From: Kingdonia uniflora
Taxonomy: Eukaryota > Streptophyta > Magnoliopsida > Ranunculales > Circaeasteraceae
DNA: 64,000 nucleotides
Direction: 5' to 3'
Assembly (NCBI GenBank): GCA_014058105.1
Contig: JACGCM010001488.1
Location: 558,001-622,000 of the forward strand
Shown here: piece by piece, positions 12,789 through 25,330 of the stretch
Numbering within the stretch: the stretch's first letter is position 1
Layout: each line of letters starts with the position of its first letter
Made by a program: the position numbers and the translations under genes
The notes under the pieces: generated by a model
Told to the model about the DNA's origin: nothing
Databases searched by the model: none
Seen by the model: the letters and a program-made list of their open reading frames with translations, nothing else

Positions 12789-12960
12789 CACTTCAAGAAA
12801 AATTACATATGATAGCAGTAAACTGATTGCAGTAAACTGATAGCATTTTTACTAAGTGCTATTAAAAATGAGTCTTTAACAGCGTTTTGCAAATATACGC
12901 TATCATATCACAATTTCTGTACGAAAATGTCAATCATCGGGTTAGAGCAACCTGTGAAAG
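12789..12960. mobile_element. CACTA (En/Spm) type transposon terminus
   Basis: The sequence CACTTCAAGAAAAATTAC differs by one base from the usual plant CACTA end CACTACAAGAAAAAT. It is followed by subterminal motifs of the TAGCATTTTTACTAAGTGCT and AACAGCGTTTTGCAAA kind that repeat in both orientations, as in CACTA subterminal regions. I found no matching opposite end or transposase in the window, so this is either a fragment or one end of a larger element. Confidence 0.6.
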
Positions 12961-13029
12961 TAGTTGGGGGGTGGATTAAACCAAATCCACCATATTTGAC
13001 AATTCACCTCAAATCTACCCACAGCAGTT

Positions 13030-15850
13030 CACTTCCCAAATCAAGGTGGAATAAGCCCAACGCAGTTCTAAATTATGCGGGACAACCAACATCTAAGATA
13101 TGGCCACGTGTCTCCATCTGGAACGTCCAAATCCCAAGCACAGTTCTGAACTGCACTGGTAGTGCCTGGATGAAATACTTTTGATTTCCCACTTTAGTTT
13201 TACACTACTCTCACATATTTTACCAAACCCACCTTCTAGTTTACCCAACTTCTAACACAAGTTTCCTAAACCCCACCTTCTAGTAATTCAATCCCATAAA
13301 ACTATGATTAACAATGCTGGGACCTAGTCATTCAATTCACAAAACTAGACGTAAGCAAAGTGAAAAAGTTAAATGAAAGGGTAAAGAATTAGTTACGCAT
13401 ATTTGGCCGTTACTACTCACACCGGATAATTATCGTAACCCAACCCTCGAGGAGTTGCAATGAGTGGATATCCTCCTAGACAACTGGGTCTACATTTCTA
13501 TTAGATCTGAGGAATTGCCAAAAAGTTTTTTGAGTAAAATTTATCTGTTATTAATATTATTTGTCAAATGTTTGACGAAATTCCCTAATGAGAATTTAAT
13601 AAGTTAATTAATTGTTTATCCAGAACCGAGATAAAATCATATGTAGGGGACAGCTGGATAAAGTCTTAAAGTGGTACCAATATATTACCAGGTACCCCAC
13701 GTTAAAGACCTTGGTTGACAATATGGGTTTTGAAGAATTTTTTACGATTAAGGCGGGAAACTCGGATAACGTCTTAATCCATGCTCTCATGGAACAGTGG
13801 TGGCCTTCCACCCATACTTTTCAGTTCCCTTGCGGAGAACTTGGCGCTATGCCGTTGGACTTCAAAATGCAAACGGGCATAAGTTTTGGGCGTGGTTTCG
13901 AACTCCCGTACGACGATAAGTACTCCAAGTTTGACGAAGCACAATCATTGTTCCCCAGAATCACTCAGGCCGATATCAGGTACGGTAACATCACACTAGC
14001 TTATTTGAAAACTTGGAGAGACCCTTTGAATCCTCAAACCAACAGTTACAACTAAGATATGGAACTCGTATATACTCGTACATTTATTGTATACATGATG
14101 GGTAATATCTTCTTCTCAAATGAAAATACATCTCTACCGGCCGGTTATCTTGTAGCTTTGACAGACCACCATATTCTAGGTGTGTCGGGGATCGAATGGG
14201 GGGTGCTCCGATTATGGTACATTACTATCGGGGACTAGACGAAGTCTCAGTCCTAAAGAGTGGGAAGGGGAAGAGATCAATCACAGGCTTTTATATTCTG
14301 TTGGAGTTTTGGTTCTTCGAGTACTATCGCATTGGAATGTACCTGGTCAAGGTGAACAACTTCAACCATGTTTATCCTAGTATGAGTGCGTAGAGAGATG
14401 AAAAGGCTAGTTCAGGGGCTGAGATCCATCATTCATTTGCTATGATCAGAGAAATAATATAATAGAAGGACAGAACCAACATTAATTGCCAACCATGGGT
14501 GAGGAGTAGGCAATCAATCAGTCTAGAGGTAAGATCTGCTACAAAGCTTAGTCATAGAAGGATTCCATTAGTTTCAGTCCCATACAGGAACGATACACTT
14601 TGGTATTTATGAGACCGCCGGTATATGCGTTAGAATACGGGGGTTGATAGTGTTCCATATGACCCCCTACAAGATATTATGGAATTCCCACAGTACAATA
14701 GAGCACTTTATTAGGGACTGAGAGATATTGACTTTTATGATTGACACGATTACATCGTTGCTGACGTGGATGTTATGACATTTTGGTGAGCCGCTCATCT
14801 AGATCCTAAGATTGGCTGTAGTTTAATGAAGAAGGCCAAGAATATTTGGATGGTCGAGCGTGATCTAGTGAGGCCCGATGTTGCTCTGTCCCTACTTCGA
14901 GTTAAGCCATGTCTTCTCAGGTGCAAAACTATGGTGTTGAGGCATACGGCGAGGAAGTGGGGGATCTGGGATATTTCATGGAGATGAGAGGAAGCAGTGG
15001 TTCACGTAGGCGTGTACCGATCCCGGTCATGCAGGTACCACACCCGTGTCTGCCTAGGTACAGTGTGGATGAGTTGTGGACTCAAAACCAAGGAATGTGG
15101 TATGCGGCTTATGAAGATACGAGGCAGTTGTATCAACAAAATGAGGAGTTAGGGGAACAATTGTGCCAGCCGCAGGATATTATTTGAGTCAAGGGAGAGA
15201 GACTAGTTGAGATGTCCATCAACTGCCAAACACAGCTGGATGTCCAATGTACTTATGACGAGAGTCTCTCCCGTACCAGACGTGACCACCATACGAAGAA
15301 AAGTCATCCCACTTAGGTCATGTTTTATTATATTTTGCCAGATTATCGAGTTTATATTATGTTTTGTTTAAACTATCTACCTTTTATGTTATATTTTCTT
15401 TAGACTGTCGAGTTTATGTTGAATTGATAATGCATTATGTTTAAACTTGTGTTTGCTTCAAATAATAAGTTTTTTCAAGTGTTTGAATGAAATTATGTGG
15501 CAAGAGGAGTTGAAAAAACAAGTATTTTAATGAAATACTAGGTCTTTTCAAGTGTTTAATGAAATGCCTAATCGAATCTTTGAAAAATAAAGCTAAGCAT
15601 GAAGAGATACACACACAATAGAGGGTAAATCAGGTATTTGATGAAATGCCTCAAAAAAAGAAGAAGCTAAGTTTGGATAATATAACCAAAAGCAAAAGTT
15701 CTAGGCTCTTGCCGCGTAGTTCTGAACTGTGTGGCAAGCTTTCTCTAACAGGTGGCTTAATCTGGTCCCTTGAAATGAGACACGTGGCTTAATCTGGCTT
15801 AAGGAAGCTTGCGCCACAATTTTTAACTGCGCGGCAAGTGCTTAGAACTT
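13030..15850. mobile_element. Possible PMD-carrying DNA element with TIR-like flanks
   Basis: About 150 bp at 13030-13185 and about 160 bp at 15690-15850 share inverted similarity. On the left, GCAGTTCTAAATTATGCGGG, GGCCACGTGTCTCC and CAGTTCTGAACTGCAC occur in this order. The reverse complement of the right flank has GCAGTTAAAAATTGTGGCG, GCCACGTGTCTCA and CAGTTCAGAACTACGCGG. The plant mobile domain pseudogene lies between them. Plant mobile domains are known to ride on MULE-type transposons as well as gypsy elements, so a MULE-like origin is plausible. No 9-bp target duplication was identified. Confidence 0.35.
13447..15187 (+). pseudogene. Plant mobile domain (PMD, aminotransferase-like) pseudogene
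   Basis: The best stretch, 13612-14055, reads LIHALMEQWWPSTHTFQFPCG and then GELGAMPLDFKMQTGISFG. This matches the hallmark of the plant mobile domain: a helix ending in W-P-x-T-H-T-F, a Gly-Glu turn, then L-x-D-x-x-x-x-G. After a TAA at 14053 the homology continues in frame to about 14200 (YLVALTDHHILGVSGIEWG), then in another frame at 14196-14393 (YRGLDEVSVLKSGKGKRSI, WFFEYYRIG), and again near 14760-14930. The last ORF (14909-15187) is Gln- and Met-rich. Stops and frameshifts show it is dead. PMD proteins are plant-specific; some domesticated ones act in silencing and meristem upkeep. That role cannot be claimed here. Confidence 0.7.
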
Positions 15851-15867
15851 TTGCCTTATTTTTTTTT

Positions 15868-17066
15868 TACCAAGTAGCTCAACAGCTATATTTTAGTCAA
15901 ACCTTGTCTTCTGTGTATCTCAACGACTATATTTTTTTGGAAAGTTGTTCTCCAAGTAGTTCAATGGCTATATTTTTGTCAAAATTTGCCTTCTGTGTAT
16001 CTCAACGGCTATATTTTTTTGGAAACATGTTCACCAAGTAGCTCAATGGCTATATTTTTGTCAAAACTTGTCTTCTGTGTATCTCAACGGCTATAATTTA
16101 GTCAAAACTTGTTTCGGTGTATCTCAACGGCTATATTTTTTTGGAAAGTTGTTCTCCAAGTAGTTCAATGACTATATTTTTATCAAAATTTGTCTTCTGT
16201 GTATCTTAACGGTTATATTTGTTTGGAAACATGTTCACCAAGTAGCTCAATGGCTATATTTTTGTCAAAACTTGTCTTCTGTGTATCTCAACGGCTATAT
16301 TTTAGTCAAAACTTGTTTCGGTGTATCTCAACGGCTATATTTTTTTGGAAAGTTGTTCTCCAAGTAGTTCAATGACTATATTTTTATCAAAATTTGTCTT
16401 CTGTGTATCTCAACGGCTATATTTGTTTGGAAACATGTTCACCAAGTAGCTCAATGGCTATATTTTTGTCAAAACTTGTCTTCTGCGTATCTCAACGGCT
16501 ATATTTTTTTGGAAACTTGTTCGTCAAGTAGCTCAACGACTATATTTTTGTCAAAACTTGTCTTCTATGTATCTCAATGGCTATATTTTTTTGGAAACTT
16601 GTTCACCAAGTAGCTCAACGGCTATATTTTTGTCAAAACTTGTCTTTTGTGTAACGGCTATATTTTTTGGGAAACTTTTTTACCAAGTAGCTCAACGGCT
16701 ATATTTTTTTGGAAAGTTGTTCTCTAAGTAGTTCAATGGCTATATTTTTGTCAAAACTTGTCTTCTGTGTATCTCAACGGCTATATTTTATTGAAAACTT
16801 GTTCACCAAGTAGCTCAACGGCTATATTTTTGTTAAAACTTGTCTTATGTGTATCTCAACGGCTATATTTTTTGGAAACTTGTTCACCAAGTAGCTCAAC
16901 GGTTATATTTTTGTCAAAACTTGTCTTTTGTGTAACGACTATATTTTTTGGGAAACTTCTTTACCAAGTAGCTCAACGACTATATTTTAGTCAAAACTTG
17001 TCTTTTGTGTAACGGCTATATTTTTTGGGAAACTTGTTCACCTAGTAGCTCAACGGCTATATTTTT
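15868..17066 (+). repeat. Tandem array, 82-bp unit made of two 41-bp halves
   Basis: The core CTCAACGGCTATATTTTT recurs about every 41 bp, roughly 29 times. Two half-types alternate: one continues TTGGAAACTTGTTCACCAAGT, the other GTCAAAACTTGTCTTCTGTG. Landmarks at 15909, 15991 and 16073 give an 82-bp period. Short open frames on plus (15838-17012) are by-products of the period and not genes. The array stops next to a TATA-like box. AACGG is a Myb-binding core, so the array offers dozens of potential Myb sites. Confidence 0.9.
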
Positions 17067-17150
17067 TATCTATAAATGTCATTCATCTTCTATACTATCT
17101 TCCCTTAATCTTCAAACAGAGCAAGTTCTATTTGAATAAAATCACTCAAT
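17060..17150 (+). promoter_or_regulatory. TATA-like box at the end of the 82-bp array
   Basis: ATCTATAAATGTCATTCATC follows the last AACGGCTATATTTT unit. Sequence of this type, AACGG repeats and then TATAAAT and a pyrimidine-rich leader, is what I would expect of a short plant core promoter. No intact gene follows: the next recognisable sequence is the tail of a LINE on the other strand. It is probably the orphaned promoter of a lost gene or transposon. Confidence 0.35.
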
Positions 17151-18850
17151 CAAGAGTGTATTCGAACAGGAGAAGTTTTATTTGAATAAAATTAAAATCC
17201 AAGAATATGTTTGGATCAGCTAAATTGGAAGTACTCAGTATGAGGGTCTTCAATTCTTGTTAGAAACTCCGGTCTACCCTCAACTCATTCCTCAAAAGGT
17301 AGGTTAGCTTTGGAGCCTCTCTTAGCCGTGGTTTATGCCGAGAAATTTGCTTCCCTCCAGATTAAGTTGAAGCGGATTGATTATATGGATGTGAGTAGGT
17401 TCCTCCACTTGCTTCAAAACTTCCAGGGTATCTTACCTGTAGTAAAAGCTTTGATGGTTGCCGAGGAGTCCGAGACTATCCACAAAGTGTTCCAGCCTCT
17501 GTGTAGTACTTTTTCTACCCCATCTAAGATAGTTTGAACTTCTGCCATGTAGTTAGTGGTTGAACCCACTGCTTTACTGTGTGTGCCCAAAACTTCTACC
17601 AAGTCGATCTTCGTACCCTTTCTGATTATCCATCCTATAAAAGTTTTGGTAATGCCTTCCACATGTATAATACCCGGCCAAACAGAAGATCGTTTATGGT
17701 ACTGAATGCTTTCACCACTAGTAGTATGGAATTTATCATGTAAGAGTTGAGCCCAAGTCTCTTCTCTTTAAGTGAAAATTCAATTAAGCTTGCATAGCAT
17801 AGCATTATTCACTTCTCTCAAGCTTCATATACCCAGACCGAAGAGCTTTGAGCAGGAAATCCCAACTCATAGTATCCTAAGCTTGGGTAATATTCAGCTT
17901 TAACCCAACATTACCACCATGTCTTTTAATCCCCATCTCATTCACCATCTGTAATTGTTGACCTATCCAGATGGATTGGTGTACCCAATGTCTTCCCCAA
18001 GGACATAACAATCTTCTTACTCCATAGTTCACTTAGTAATCCTGGAAATTTACACCAAATTAGAACATTCGTGTTGTGATGATTATCCACTGAGAAAAGT
18101 GGACAACATGGTATCAAACGCATGGGAATCTTCTCTACCATCCAAGGTCCATGACCCTATATGTGAATCTTATCACCTTCATTATCGAGTTTGATGATGA
18201 AGAAGCCTTTCCCTAATGGGATTAGCTTGTAATGCCCATAGAGTTTCCACTGTGTTCTAGCCTATTCCTGAACAACCTCACCTTCTGAAGATCTAGGCAC
18301 CGGTCAAGCAGAACTGGAATCGGGATACACCCATAGCAACCTCTCCTGCAGGGATAAAGATAATGGAGTATTACCCCGCATCCCCACATCTAGAAGTGAT
18401 GTAGTTTCAGCTAGGGTATCTGTTCTTCCTCGTACCATATCTGTAAAAGATTGAGTGAGTTTTTTTTTGTTCAAAGTAGATTCAGGGATTTTACCATGGA
18501 GAGAGGAAGTGTCCATAACCTGATCTTCTTTGGATTATTGCAATCACGACAAACTTGGATGTTTTGTGATTTTTCCTGCAGCTGCGGTTTTATTCATCTC
18601 ATTCCCTTCTGCCATTTTCATAAATCTCAGGGACATACAACCCTTTGTTCTTAACCCGATCATTCCTTAATTGCTTCAGTGGGTTGACCAACTAAGACCT
18701 GAATCCTGTGCAGAGCGAGATTATCTTCACTACAGATAGCTGGAGTAGTCGGAGAGATGGTAGGAGTTGTAAATGCATGAGGGTTTTGTATAAGTTTCCT
18801 CAGTGATGACGCCAAATTATCCAAACCCTCATTACCGAATGAATTGCTTT
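17150..18850 (-). pseudogene. L1-type LINE remnant with internal deletion (DUF4283 ORF1 joined to RT end and RNase H)
   Basis: Read on minus, the first part (about 18620-17940) is an ORF1 of the DUF4283 type: after WKLYGHYKLIPLGKGFF comes VLIWCKFPGLLSELWSKKIV and LGTPIHLDRSTI. The next 130 bp resemble the RT motif around YD-x-x-SWDFLLKAL (about 17900-17850). This is followed at once by the far C-terminal RT side (ETWAQLLHDKF and then SSVWPGI, about 17760-17670) and a plant LINE RNase H (MAEVQTILDGVEKVLHRGWN, WIVSDSSATIKAF, 17662-17414). The tail runs to about 17200. The endonuclease and most of the RT are missing. Stops and frameshifts are common. No poly-A tail or target duplication was seen. 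Confidence 0.72.
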
Positions 18851-18856
18851 ATCAAT

Positions 18857-20018
18857 TGATGTGAGAAAAACTCGGTATTTAAATACCCTGCTTAAAACTA
18901 TGAGTGTCGTAATATAGTAAGGGTAAACGGGGGTCGAATCCACGGGGAGTAAACGTATTAAAAATATAATTTCCTAATTAATTAATAAGCGAATCTAAAC
19001 TAATTTTTATAAAAAGGTTTTGATCTAAAACATAAATCTAAATTACTAATTTTCGGTACGATTATAAGAAAAAGAACCTAGGCTTTGGATCACCTCCGAC
19101 TTAGTTTACTAAACGATATGAAAACGGTAGCTTCTATCCGCACGTAATAGCCATGACTAGGTCTATTCGGATCTAAGATCTAGGGTTTGTGGCTAAAACC
19201 CTAAGTAAGAACTTCGTTGTTCATGGACAATCGGATCTAGGGTTTATAAACTCATTTCCATGGCTAGGTGGAGAATATTAACTCTAGTAATCTAGAATTC
19301 TTTTTGAGCGTGAAAACAATTGAATATGGCTAATTCAACATCTTCCTCTTATTTGTAGTAACTTAGAGTTGTCATGGCTAGATCAACTCCTCGTAACTAC
19401 AAATCAGAGAATTAAAGACTAATTCTAGATCTAAACTACTATTAACATTAATTTAGCTCACTTCACCGGAGGTTCAATCCTTAGCCTAAGCTAAGGAGAT
19501 TAGCTCTCCATTAATGGTGTTGATCACAGCTTAAACTAAAAGCATAAAATAAAAGAGAGAGAGAGAGAGAGATACTAAAAACGCAAGCTTTATTCCTTGA
19601 AAACTGAGATATAAAATACATGGAACTGCTCTCCTATTTATAGGAGATAGGAGAGACTTGTTTTCAGACTAAAACTCTATCTCTAAGTAAAGTTAATTCT
19701 TCGCAAGCTAATCCTTGTAGAGTCCTTCATCTTGGAGTAAAGTTAATTCTTCACAAGCTAATCCTTGTAGAGTCCTTCTTCATCTTGGAGTAAATCTACA
19801 AGTACATTGAATATTGGCATCTTTCGTGTACCTGAGAGATTGTTGGAGATGCTTCAGCTCTTTGTGCCTTCTATTAGATGCCTTTTTATACTTATTAGCT
19901 CCAAAAGTGATAAGTGCCTGAATATAAGAAAATGCTACTAACATTAGAAATTAATAAATTGGGATTAACAAAATGATACTTTTAGGCGTATTAATCCTAC
20001 GTATTTCTACGTCTATCA
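18857..20018 (-). repeat. 3' LTR of the Athila-type element (left)
   Basis: On plus it begins TGATGTGAGAAAAACTCGG and ends TACGTCTATCA, so in its own orientation it runs TGAT...ATCA. It is 1162 bp. Compared with the other LTR it has gained a 50-bp tandem copy (19686-19735 repeated at 19736-19788) and a longer GA run near 19556. TTTGGTGGTATT on minus just inside (20019-20030) takes the place of a polypurine tract. The outer neighbour is the LINE remnant. Confidence 0.92.
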
Positions 20019-21524
20019 AATACCACCAAACTTACCATTTTGCTCATCCCGAGTAAAATAAAGAAATAAATTTAAACTAAGAAAGGAAACCACTTTCGCA
20101 GGACTCGCGATTGTATTTAGCGTATGCAATAAGCCGTTAAACCCCCAGGTGTCCCTGGTGGACGAGTGTTGTCTCGTGAGGGTTTACAGTGACTATACCC
20201 ACATAAGTCAATAATGACATTATGGCAATTCTAAATAACAAGAGACTCATTTTCTATCAATTTATCCTTATTTAGTTATGACAAAAATATGCAAGCAGAA
20301 AATTCCTTAAAACCTATTATTCCCTGAGTATACCATAGAATATATTGTACTTATCCGAAACTAGAGATACTACCTCATGATTAGAAAGAAATTCAAGTAT
20401 TTTACCAGATATATTTGAGTGTATTGTGGAGATAGTTTTATTGCTTAATACATTGTCTAGAATCATTGAATCAGTGTATGGTAGTCGAGAACTTACTGGA
20501 ATAAATTAAACGGTCAGTTTGACAAGTGTCTTAGTCAATTTTACTCCCCAGTATCTTTTTTTTATAGCCTTTTTGAGTCAGTGTATGGTAGTCGAGTACT
20601 TACTGGAATAAATTAAACGGTAAGTTTGACAAGTGCCTTAGTCAATTTTACTCCCCGGTATCTTATTTTTATAGCCTTTTTGAGTACATTGTTTCTTAGT
20701 GAAGCCTCCGTAACAAGGAGTTTTCGGTCGACAATCCCTGCCAGTTGACTAAGGTCACCGGGGTTTGGTACCCCTTCGTGACCTAGACTCAGGATTCTTA
20801 CAAGTAACATTTTTTGTGCTTCTTCACATAGTTCATGGTCATACTCGAGATTGGTGATAATTTTTCCTCTTTCAGTTCTTAATCATGCGAGTAACCTTGC
20901 AGCGTGAAAGCTTTTTAGGAGTAACTTTGGCTTCTTTTTTTTCTTTCGGGAATGAACTTATTCTTAGGCAGTTGTCTCCTTTGGAGCGAATTATTCCTAA
21001 CATAAATACTAGATTTCCCTAAAACTGGTCAATAACCTATCGAATGCATCAATTACAAAACTATAATGAAGTGCAAGTTTTTAAAATATACCACGTTAAC
21101 TTGAATTAGTCACTAATTAAAATATAGTACATCTAACTTAAGATGGGGTAAAAATATTGCAGTGTATACTTGTAAACTTTTAAGTTCTTGGTTTCTTTTT
21201 AGATTTATTAGGGTTTTTCCACCCAATATTTATGTCAAAATAAATTCAGTCTAAATGTTGGAAATTTATCAAAAGTACATCATAAATTGCTAAGAGTGTC
21301 ATTATTTTATTTTTCTTCAAAAAAATATTTAAAAAATAATTTTCCTACCCCCAAACATAAATGAAATATTGCCCCTAATATTGGAGAACAAAAATTAAAA
21401 ATGGAAAGGAAAATTGGAATTTCCCACCTGAATGTGTCGTAGGTTGCCTCCCAGAAAGCGCTAAGTTTACCATCTTCAGCAAGACAAAACTTTTGTACCC
21501 CCAAACTTATGTGAAGTCAAGGAA
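20019..21524 (-). other. 3' untranslated region of the Athila-type element, no envelope gene seen
   Basis: About 1.5 kb between the pol stop and the 3' LTR. It holds no ORF with recognisable similarity. A 107-bp segment is present twice in tandem (20471-20577 and 20578-20684), both starting TCAGTGTATGGTAGTCGAG. A short ORF on minus at 21504-21307 has a hydrophobic middle (FLSIFNFCSPILGAIFHLCL) but is too short and unlike known envelope-like proteins. Confidence 0.6.
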
Positions 21525-24500
21525 TTATTCGAGGATGGGCAATTCCCTGCATTTGGGATCGCAAAGATCTATATCAGAGAAATTTTCTAAAGGGATTGTC
21601 TCGAGATACGGTTTAAGACGTTGGCCATTAACGCTAAAAGTTTTCCCAGTATGATAATTTTTTACTTCAGCCCAACCATTTTGGTGTATATTTACGACTT
21701 CAAACGGGCCATGCCAACGGGTTTGTAATTTTCCAGGAAAAAGATGCAGTTTAGAGTTAAACAATAAGACATTTTGTCCTGGTATAAATTTTTTTCGGAC
21801 TATATGTTTATCATGATATGTTTTGGTCTGATCCTTATATATTTTAGCATTATCGTATGCCTCTTGTCTTATTTCTTCTAACTCACTTAGTTGAAGTTTT
21901 CGATGAAGTCCTGCTGTGTCTTTTTGAAAATTAAATCTCTTAATTGCCCAGTAAGCTTTATGTTATAATTCCACAAGCAAGTGACAAGCTTTGCCAAAAA
22001 TATATTTATAAGGTGACATTCCAATCGAAGTTTTATAAGCAGTCCGATAATTCTCATTTTTTCTAAGAGCATCATTAAGACGGGTGGACCAATCTTTACG
22101 ATCTGGTCGGACAGTTTTCTCTAAAATTCTCTTTATCACCCGATTTGAAACATCTACTTGCCAACTTGTCTGTGGATGATATGGGGTGACAACTCTATGA
22201 GTAATACCTTATTTGTGCATAAGATTTTTAAAATAACGATTACAAAAATGAGTTCCACCATCACTTATAATTGCACGAGGTGTACCAAATTGGACTAAAA
22301 TGTTATCGTTTAAAAAGTTAATTACGACAGCATGATCATTTGTCCGACATGGTACAACATCCACCTATTTAAAAACATAGTCAACTGCTACTAAGATCCA
22401 TAAATAACCATTAGATACCGGAAAGGGGTTCATAAAGTCAATGCCCCAGACATAAAAAATTTCAACCTTTAAAATGTTGTTAAGAGGCATTTCATTCCGA
22501 CGACCCATGTTGTCAACCCTTTGGCAACGATCACATCGTGAACAATGGTCGTAAGTGTCTTTAAATAAAGTAGGCCAATAGAAACCACATTAAAGTACTT
22601 TATTAGCTATTCTACGGGGACCAAAATGACCACCATCATCATGAAGACTTTTTGAATTTTTTGAAATGTCATTTTCATGGACACAACGACGAATCACTAG
22701 ATCAGCGCCAACTTTAAATAAATAGGGATCCTCCCAGATAAATTGTCTAAAGACTATTTCAAAACTCTTTTTAACTTGTCTACTCAAATCTGGTGTTATG
22801 TACCATGCGGCTAAGTAATTTGCAATGTCGGTAAACCAGGGTGCCCTATTAATATTCATTAACTGTTCATCAGGAAAATGCTCAGAAATAGGAAGGTCTT
22901 CGTTAATGTGGTCAACTATCAAATACGATAAATGGTCGGCAACAATATTTTCTTTCCCTTTTTTATCACGTATTTTGAGGTCAAATTCTGGGAGTAAAAG
23001 GATCCAACGGATAAGACGTGATTTAGCGTCCTTTTTATGAAGAAGATATCGAAGGGCTGAATGGTCAGAGTACACAATGACTTTTGACCCTAAAATGTAT
23101 GACCGAAATTTTTTTAACACAAAAACGATAGCTAACGACTCTTTTTCAGTTGTCGTATAATTAATTTGAGCATCATTCAGTGTTTTACTCGCATAACAAA
23201 TGACATGGGGTACTTTTTCAAAACGTTATCCTAACACGATACCCAGAGCATAATTTGAAGCGTCACACATAATTTCGAAGGGTAAGGTCCAATCGGGTGG
23301 TTGAATAATCGGCGATGTGGTCAATGAGGACTTAACTGTTTCAAAAGACTTGTGAAATCTATCGTTAAAATCAAAATGGATGTCTTTAGCAAGAAAATTG
23401 CATAAAGGTCGTGAGATTTTGCTAAAGTCTCTAATGAATCGCCGATAAAATCCTGCGTGCCCAAGGAATGTGCGAACGTCCTTTACTATTTTAGGAGGAG
23501 GTAGAGAAGAAATCAAATCAATTTTCACTTTATCAACTTCTATCCCCTTATATGATATCAAATGGCCGAGTACTATTCCTTGATTTACCATAAAATGACA
23601 TTTTTCCCAATTTAGGATTAGGTTTTTCTCTTTACACCGGATCAAGACTAATTCTATGTTTATAAGACAATCATCAAATGTAGAGCCATAAATGGAAAAG
23701 TCATCCATAAAGACCTCTAAAAACTTTTCTACCATATCAGAGAAAATACTTAGCATACACCGTTGAAAGGTCGCAGGTGCATTGCATTGGCTAAAAGCCA
23801 TGCGACGATAGGCAAAAGTTCCAAATGGACAAGTAAAAGTGGTTTTATCTTTGTCTTCGGGGTCTACTGAAATTTGGTTGTATCCTGAATAACCATCTAG
23901 AAAACAGTAAAATGAATGACCAGCTAAACGTTCTAATATTTGATTAATAAATGGTAATGGGAAATGGTCTTTTCAAGTGGACCCGTTTAGCTTTCGGTAA
24001 TCAATGCAAACTCGCCATCCTGTCCGAGTGCGGGTGGGTACTAGTTCATTGTCTGCATTTTTTACGACAGTAATACCTGATTTCTTAGGTACCACTTGGA
24101 CTGGGCTTATCCAAGAGCTGTCAGAGATGGAATAAATAATACCCGCATCAAGAAGTTTCATAACTTCCGCCTTTACTACCTCCTTCATTGGAGGGTTCAC
24201 ACATCGTTGTGGTTCTCGAGATATTTTAGATCCTTCCTCTAAGTGTATCCTATGCATAACTATTGATGGACTTATTCCTTTGATATCTGCTATTGACCAT
24301 CCAATTGCTTCTTTGTGGGTGTCTAGTACGGCAAGGAGTTTATTTTCCTGATCTAAGTCCAATGAAGATAAAATGATAACGGGAAGAGTCTTGTTAGGCG
24401 TGAGGAACCGGTATCCTAGATTATCCGGAAGTACTTTAAGATCAAGCTTTGGTGGTGACACAATAGAAGGAACTGGGGGGTTAGAAGACATAGGGAGTGA

Positions 24501-25330
24501 CTCAAAATTGGGAGTATACCGATGAGGAGGAGTGTATGCCGGAGGACTATTTTTAAGAATAATTGAAATATCTTTTAGGATTGACTCGTGAATACCAACG
24601 ATGTCGTCCTCTAGACAATCCTCTGAGAGGTCATCCCTAGAATGTTCAGAGATAATTGTACCTATCATATTACACTCTTTAGCAGAATCTTGATATTCCC
24701 TCATTGCAATAAAAATGTTCAGTTCCAAGGTCATGTTACCGAATGTTAGGTTTATTATTCCATTTCTATAATTGATTATAGCGTTGGAAGTAGCTAGGAA
24801 AGGTCGACCTAAAATAATGGGGATTTGTCCATGGACATTTGAAATCGGTGGTGTATCAAGGACTTCAAAATCTACTGGAAAGTAAAATTCGTTCAACTTA
24901 AGTATCACATCCTCAACAATACCCCTAGCAGTTTTGATAGATCTATGAGCGAGTTGAAGTTGTATCCTGGTGGGCTTAAGTTCTCCTAAATTGAGGTCCT
25001 CATAAACATAAAATGGAATAATGTTTACACTAGCCCCAAGATCAAGGAGGGCCTGCTGGATGTAGTGTTTTCCTATTACTAAGGGAATGGTGGGACATCC
25101 TGGGTCTTTTTGTTTGATCAGAATTTCAAAAGGTAGGACAGAGCTAACCTATTCAACACTAAAAGAATTCTTCCTAACTCCGGTTCTACGTTTCTTTGTG
25201 CACAGTTCCTTAAGGAATTTAGCATATGACGGAACCTGACCGATAGCGTCCAAGAGCGGAATATTAATCCGTACTTGTTTAAATAACTCGAGAATATCAT
25301 TCAGGCTTTCGTTCTTTTTTGCAGGAACAA
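21525..25330 (-). pseudogene. Athila-type pol: protease, reverse transcriptase, RNase H, integrase
   Basis: One collinear frame on minus covers the polyprotein with few frameshifts but several stops. Protease: LLDLGASVNIIPFYVYEDL near 25060-25010, with the D-L-G-A active site usual for Athila. RT: WRVCIDYRKLNGST ends at a stop at 23973. The catalytic motif FMDDFSIYG is near 23700-23675, and GFYRRFIRDFSKI near 23440. RNase H: CDASNYALGIVLG (about 23270-23230) and [18 protein letters not shown] (about 23060-23010). Integrase: an H-H-C-C finger near 22640-22510, then a core with IDFMNPFP and IISDGGTHF (near 22440-22250), and a C-terminal RWHGPFEVV segment ending at 21525. Stops interrupt it at 23973, about 23226, 22590 and several integrase sites, so it cannot make the enzymes without readthrough. 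Confidence 0.88.

Noticed and set aside
15838..17012. Several short plus-strand ORFs with repeated peptide
   Set aside because: The peptides repeat with the 82-bp array and have no start context or known domain. They follow from the repeat period.
20019..21524. Envelope-like gene of the Athila element
   Set aside because: Only a 65-codon frame with a hydrophobic middle is present; its length and pattern do not fit.
21525..25330. Integrated pararetrovirus
   Set aside because: The RT is flanked by LTRs, a tRNA-Asp primer site and an integrase, and there is no movement or coat protein. It is an Athila-type retrotransposon.
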